DNA of 64,000 nt from a bacterium (GTDB taxonomy: Bacteria > Zhuqueibacterota > QNDG01 > JAFGCO01), in contig JAFGGN010000046.1 in the NCBI GenBank assembly GCA_016930535.1, forward strand, positions 1 to 64,000, in the 5' to 3' direction. This document shows positions 60,825-64,000 of this stretch, piece by piece (the first letter of the stretch is position 1; every line of letters starts with the position of its first letter). Under the pieces are notes generated by a model, which made no database searches, was not told where the DNA came from, and saw only the letters and a program-made list of their open reading frames with translations. Both the position numbers and the translations under genes were made by a program.

Positions 60825-61784
60825 TCACGGACAGATGGCAGGTTTTATCGAATCGAGTTTCATCAGGATCCGTCGTGTAACCGGCACATCCACGCCTTGC
60901 GATTCAGCCATCCGGACGAGGGTTCCGCCGAACAAATCCCTTTCATCCGGTTTTCCCGCGTCCTCAAAATCCCGTTGAAAGGAACATTTCGATTCACATG
61001 GAAACTGTCCGGCTTTTTCAAACGATTCATCGACGATGGATTCGCGAAGACCGATCCCCGATATGCGGGCCAGGAGTTCGATTTCCTGCATAACGGACCG
61101 GACATCATGCTTCGCTGGAACATCGGTCATCATGGTGCCCAGCGTTTTACCCGTCGCCGCTCCGACCAGACCGTAAGCCGCAATGAACATAAATTTTTCC
61201 CAGATCTCCGGATACGGCCGGTTCAGCCAGCTGTACTTGATACGGCTCCTGTCAAAAAGTTCGAAAATTTCCCGGGGTACAATATCATCATGCGCCGGGT
61301 CTTTTCCAAACAGTATTTCACAGGTGCCGCCATTTTGTACCACCATGCCGGGTTTTTCAATATGTGTGCCAACATAAACACATCCGGGAAAAACCACACC
61401 GGTTTCGATAACGCTCCGGATTCTTTCGACGATGTCCACACCATTCAAGAGGGGGATGATCCGCGTTTGGTCATGAATCACGGGCACGAGGCGATTCAGC
61501 ACCGCATGAAGATCATAGGACTTGACGCAAAGAAGACAGAGGTCCAGATGCGGCAGGTTTTCGATCCGGTCCGTGGCCTCAGTAGGATAACAGACCGAAT
61601 CGCCTTCATCCGAGGTGGACAGAATCAGGCCATGACGCCTTATTTCATCCAGATGGCTTCCCCGTGCTACAAAATATACCCTGAAATTCAGATCGGGATT
61701 TATTTGCATGGACCGGGCCAGTTTTCCTCCGAAGTACCCGCCCACGCCACCCGTTCCGATGATACCGATATGCTGTAACCGCAT
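60825..61784 (-). CDS. Ketopantoate reductase-like (PanE/ApbA family) oxidoreductase
   Basis: About 319 residues from the chosen start: HIGIIGTGGVGGYFGGKLA (NADPH loop), LCLLCVKSYDLHAVL, LLNGVDIVERI and KFMFIAAYGLVGAATGKTLG with the catalytic-type Lys/Asn region. AGGGGA lies 8 nt before the ATG at 61784. A longer ORF upstream adds 76 residues that do not resemble the family. It reduces a 2-keto acid with NADPH. It may be panE itself, but the operon suggests a pathway-specific 2-keto acid. Confidence 0.87.
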   Translation of the reverse strand: MRLQHIGIIGTGGVGGYFGGKLARSMQINPDLNFRVYFVARGSHLDEIRRHGLILSTSDEGDSVCYPTEATDRIENLPHLDLCLLCVKSYDLHAVLNRLVPVIHDQTRIIPLLNGVDIVERIRSVIETGVVFPGCVYVGTHIEKPGMVVQNGGTCEILFGKDPAHDDIVPREIFELFDRSRIKYSWLNRPYPEIWEKFMFIAAYGLVGAATGKTLGTMMTDVPAKHDVRSVMQEIELLARISGIGLRESIVDESFEKAGQFPCESKCSFQRDFEDAGKPDERDLFGGTLVRMAESQGVDVPVTRRILMKLDSIKPAICP

Positions 61785-61803
61785 GTTTCGATCCCCTGGC
61801 TCG

Positions 61804-62706
61804 TTATATTTCAATATCCGTCCGGAACACGATGACGGCCCGTCCGCCGACCATGACCTGATGGGGTTGGCGGTCCCGCACCAGGACTTCAACATCGACC
61901 ACCCCGGGCCGGCCCATGGCCTGTCCCTGTGCCCCCCGGAATGCAAACTGTTCATGATCACAGGACACAAGCCGATGCCGGACAATATAGGCTCCCAGCG
62001 GACCGTTGGCATTTCCCGTCACCGGATCTTCCGGAATGCCGATGGCCGGCGCGAACATACGCCCGCATGTCAGGATATCATCCGATCCCGAATCGAAGGT
62101 GAACACAAAATATCCGTTGCACCCGGTCCGCCTGCTGATTGCCGCCAGCTGCAGATAATCCGGATCCAGTTTGTCGAGCACGGATCTTTCCCGGATTCCA
62201 ATCATGACTTTGGAATGTCCTGTGGATACGATCTGCATCGGACACCGGTCATCCCGCTGATCCTTTCTCAATCCACAGGCTCGAATGATTGATTCCTGAA
62301 CATCGGCGGGCAGGAGTTCCGAAAAATCGATGGCCCCCTGGGTCATGATAATTTTATAATCGGCCCGTTGATTCTGTATTTCCACAGGCAGAATACCGGC
62401 CCCGATTTTCTGAACCACGGTACAGTTGTACAATCCCTTTTCCCGGGCCCGCACATAATGCGCGGCAATGGTCGCATGACCGCATGACGGCACCTCTGTG
62501 GATGGAGTGAAAAACCGGACGCGTACATCGTGATCCGATGCATCCGGGGATAAAATGAATGCGGTTTCCGAGTTGTTCATTTCCCGTGCAATCTGCTGCA
62601 TTTCCCGGTCCGTGAGGCCGTCCGCATCCGGTACAACGCCGGCCGGATTGCCCTGAAATTTCGTTTTGGTGAATGCATCCACCTGATAATATCTTACGGT
62701 TCGCAT
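61804..62706 (-). CDS. PhzF-family isomerase/epimerase
   Basis: About 300 residues: YYQVDAFTKTKFQGNPAGVV, catalytic Glu in MNNSETAFI, RFFTPSTEVPSCGHATIAAHYV and EDPVTGNANGPLGAYIV, the two glycine-rich motifs of the duplicated fold. PhzF itself isomerises trans-2,3-dihydro-3-hydroxyanthranilate in phenazine biosynthesis, but the family covers many metabolites. The start at 62706 gives the family N terminus. It is second gene of the operon. Confidence 0.9.
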   Translation of the reverse strand: MRTVRYYQVDAFTKTKFQGNPAGVVPDADGLTDREMQQIAREMNNSETAFILSPDASDHDVRVRFFTPSTEVPSCGHATIAAHYVRAREKGLYNCTVVQKIGAGILPVEIQNQRADYKIIMTQGAIDFSELLPADVQESIIRACGLRKDQRDDRCPMQIVSTGHSKVMIGIRERSVLDKLDPDYLQLAAISRRTGCNGYFVFTFDSGSDDILTCGRMFAPAIGIPEDPVTGNANGPLGAYIVRHRLVSCDHEQFAFRGAQGQAMGRPGVVDVEVLVRDRQPHQVMVGGRAVIVFRTDIEI

Positions 62707-62757
62707 CCATGTTTCCTCATTTATACCATCATGAGATCGCATTGAACGGCTGCAGGA

Positions 62758-63657
62758 TCATTCGGAAATATAATACTCCCCGACGATTCTTGTGACGGCA
62801 CCGCCGCCGAAATAAACACGCATCCGGCCCGATTCGTCCGGCCCGGCCAGCAGTTTGACAATGTTGTACTTTTCAATCAACCCATTCTGTTCGATGGATA
62901 CTGTTTCTCCGGACCAGATTCCGTGCCGGATCATATAGTAACCCAGCGCCGAATTGCCGGAGCCCGTCGCCGGATCCTCAAGATACCCGAATATCGGAGC
63001 AAAAACCCTGGAACGGATCCGGTTCCTCTTTGAATAGGTTTGTACGGAAAAAACAAGAACAAGTTCGATGTCATGCTCGGTACAGTACGTCTTAAGCGCC
63101 CTTTCGTCCGGCATCATATCCAGAATAACATTCAGATGCCCCATCGGGACGATCGCCGTTTTCAATCCTGCGTTCACTATTTCGACGGGAAATTCCCGGT
63201 TCAGATTATCCGCACAAATATTCAGAGACCGGTACAGGCTCTCCGGGTCGATGACCGGTCCGTGAAACTCCGGCGGAGGGGCCATGACATAAACTGCCTG
63301 TTCTTTCCGTATCCTGTTTTCAACCACGATTTCTCCCCGGTCCGTTAATATCTGAACCGACGAAGATGCGTTTAAATCGGGGATTTCCCGGATCAGATCC
63401 GTCATAATTCCCACGATGGCATGCCCGCAAAAATCCACGCGGCGTTCCGAAGAGTAAAATTGCAGCCGGTATCGGCCCGGGGCCTCAAAACTGACAAAGC
63501 CCACCTCATTCACAAACCCTTTCAGCTCTCCCGCAATTTTCAGCATGGCATTCGCTGTCATTCCGGCCGCATGCTCCAGCATGATGCAACCCGCAGGATT
63601 GCCTGCGGATTTCATCGTGGCAAATGCATCGATTTTTTTAAACGGAAATTTCTTCAT
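62758..63657 (-). CDS. Second, divergent PhzF-family protein
   Basis: About 299 residues: FKKIDAFATMKSAGNPAGCI, Glu in GFVNEVGFV (the catalytic position, but in N-E-V rather than N-S-E-T), RRVDFCGHAIVGIMTDL and EDPATGSGNSALGYYMI. It is a clear but distant paralogue of the next gene, not a recent duplicate. Its position as first gene suggests the two work together, on different steps or as a heteromer. AAAGG precedes the ATG. Confidence 0.88.
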   Translation of the reverse strand: MKKFPFKKIDAFATMKSAGNPAGCIMLEHAAGMTANAMLKIAGELKGFVNEVGFVSFEAPGRYRLQFYSSERRVDFCGHAIVGIMTDLIREIPDLNASSSVQILTDRGEIVVENRIRKEQAVYVMAPPPEFHGPVIDPESLYRSLNICADNLNREFPVEIVNAGLKTAIVPMGHLNVILDMMPDERALKTYCTEHDIELVLVFSVQTYSKRNRIRSRVFAPIFGYLEDPATGSGNSALGYYMIRHGIWSGETVSIEQNGLIEKYNIVKLLAGPDESGRMRVYFGGGAVTRIVGEYYISE

Positions 63658-63689
63658 CACCTTTCCATTTAGGAAAATAATTGGGAATA

Positions 63690-63718
63690 AATATACTAAT
63701 TAGTATATACTAAGTCAA
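63690..63718 (-). promoter_or_regulatory. Promoter with overlapping palindromes of the PhzF/PLP operon
   Basis: Minus strand TTGACT (63718-63713), a 17-nt spacer and TATATT (63695-63690). Two perfect palindromes overlap in the spacer: TTAGTATATACTAA (63700-63713) and ATATACTAATTAGTATAT (63691-63708). Three TTAGTATA half-sites thus alternate in orientation across the promoter, which implies strong repression or ligand control. Confidence 0.8.
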
Positions 63719-63768
63719 GTAATTTTTATTAATTTTATGCCTTTCCTAATAAGTGTTTAAAAATTACT

Positions 63769-63797
63769 TTGTCATGACAGTCGAAATTTACTATATT
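63769..63797 (+). promoter_or_regulatory. Promoter of the XRE-regulator gene
   Basis: TTGTCA (63769-63774), a 17-nt spacer and TATATT (63792-63797), about 38 nt before the TTG start. It is divergent from the PhzF operon promoter, 50 bp apart. Confidence 0.6.
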
Positions 63798-63834
63798 ATC
63801 CGGTAACGACTTTTCAATTCACCTGGAGCGTATT

Positions 63835-64000
63835 TTGAGTCAGACACAGTCCGTTCTGTTCGATCCGCTGACACTGGGCAAACGGGCCCAGCGTATCCGT
63901 CTTGAAAAAAACTTCAGCATCGAATCGCTGGCGAAAACAGCCGGTGTGAACAAAAACACGGTCGTGCGATTTGAAAAAGGCATTCCCACCCGCATGGACA
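63835..64000 (+). CDS. XRE-family transcriptional regulator (partial, runs off the window)
   Basis: 55 codons from a TTG start with GGAG 6 nt upstream. RAQRIRLEKNFSIESLAKTA and GVNKNTVVRFEKG form a lambda-repressor-type helix-turn-helix. The remainder, including any ligand domain, lies outside. It is divergent from the PhzF/PLP operon and is a candidate regulator of it. Confidence 0.8.
   Translation, partial: MSQTQSVLFDPLTLGKRAQRIRLEKNFSIESLAKTAGVNKNTVVRFEKGIPTRMD

Noticed and set aside
60825..62012. A 395-residue version of the PanE-like protein
   Set aside because: The first 76 residues lack family similarity, overlap the PhzF gene and precede a good ribosome site at 61784. It is a frame artefact.

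Overview
The window is bacterial chromosomal DNA, gene-dense and about half GC, with intact genes and no phage, insertion sequence, CRISPR array or rRNA operon that I can see. Several things point to a Gram-negative lineage of the FCB group outside Bacteroidota, such as KSB1 or Calditrichota. It encodes a TonB-dependent receptor with an N-terminal carboxypeptidase-like domain, a PorV/PorQ-type outer-membrane protein, secreted proteins with a FlgD-like C-terminal sorting domain, lipoproteins and RnfB. Starts carry ordinary Shine-Dalgarno sites and promoters are of the TTGACA-17-TATAAT type, unlike the Bacteroidota -33/-7 promoter. The phylum is an inference.

Layout. 1-5.4 kb: tRNA-Thr/tRNA-Tyr, a glycosyltransferase with a TPR tail, a rhomboid protease with a helical tail, and cysS. 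5.4-10.4 kb: a membrane-embedded spermidine-synthase-like protein, a periplasmic DUF4412-like protein, an orphan rnfB and a periplasmic TPR protein. 10.4-16.4 kb: central carbon and housekeeping genes, with gap-pgk-tpiA-secG-tRNA-Leu(GAG) behind a perfect-consensus promoter, then comF and a phosphofructokinase with the residues of the pyrophosphate-dependent type. 16.4-23.8 kb: a PAS histidine kinase operon, an alpha/beta hydrolase plus secreted beta-propeller operon, aroC and a cyclase. 23.9-32.5 kb: a GNAT, kinase-aldolase fusion and glycerate kinase operon, an ABC-2 exporter, a D-amino-acid transaminase and a UPF0178 protein. 32.5-46.9 kb: envelope and polysaccharide genes (CBM/FlgD-domain protein, GH2 glycosidase, MntP, PpiC/SurA-like lipoprotein, PorV, a very large secreted protein, TonB receptor). 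47-55.2 kb: small regulated operons under MarR, TetR and a second MarR.

55.2-63.7 kb is the most unusual block. A single promoter carrying overlapping perfect palindromes (63690-63718) precedes nine tightly spaced genes on the minus strand: two different PhzF-family enzymes, a ketopantoate-reductase-like enzyme, two SAM methyltransferases, a C_GCAxxG_C_C protein, a group II PLP decarboxylase, a third methyltransferase and an MFS transporter. The run ends in a clear intrinsic terminator. It has the composition of a small-molecule biosynthesis and export operon that I cannot match to a known pathway. An XRE-type regulator gene begins divergently beside it and runs off the window.

Other notable points are two genes that seem to begin at non-standard codons (ATC for the second MarR, CTG for a TfoX C-domain protein), a URK-type kinase fused to a DapA/KDG-aldolase domain with its invariant Walker A glycine changed to aspartate, and several operators built into -35/-10 regions.
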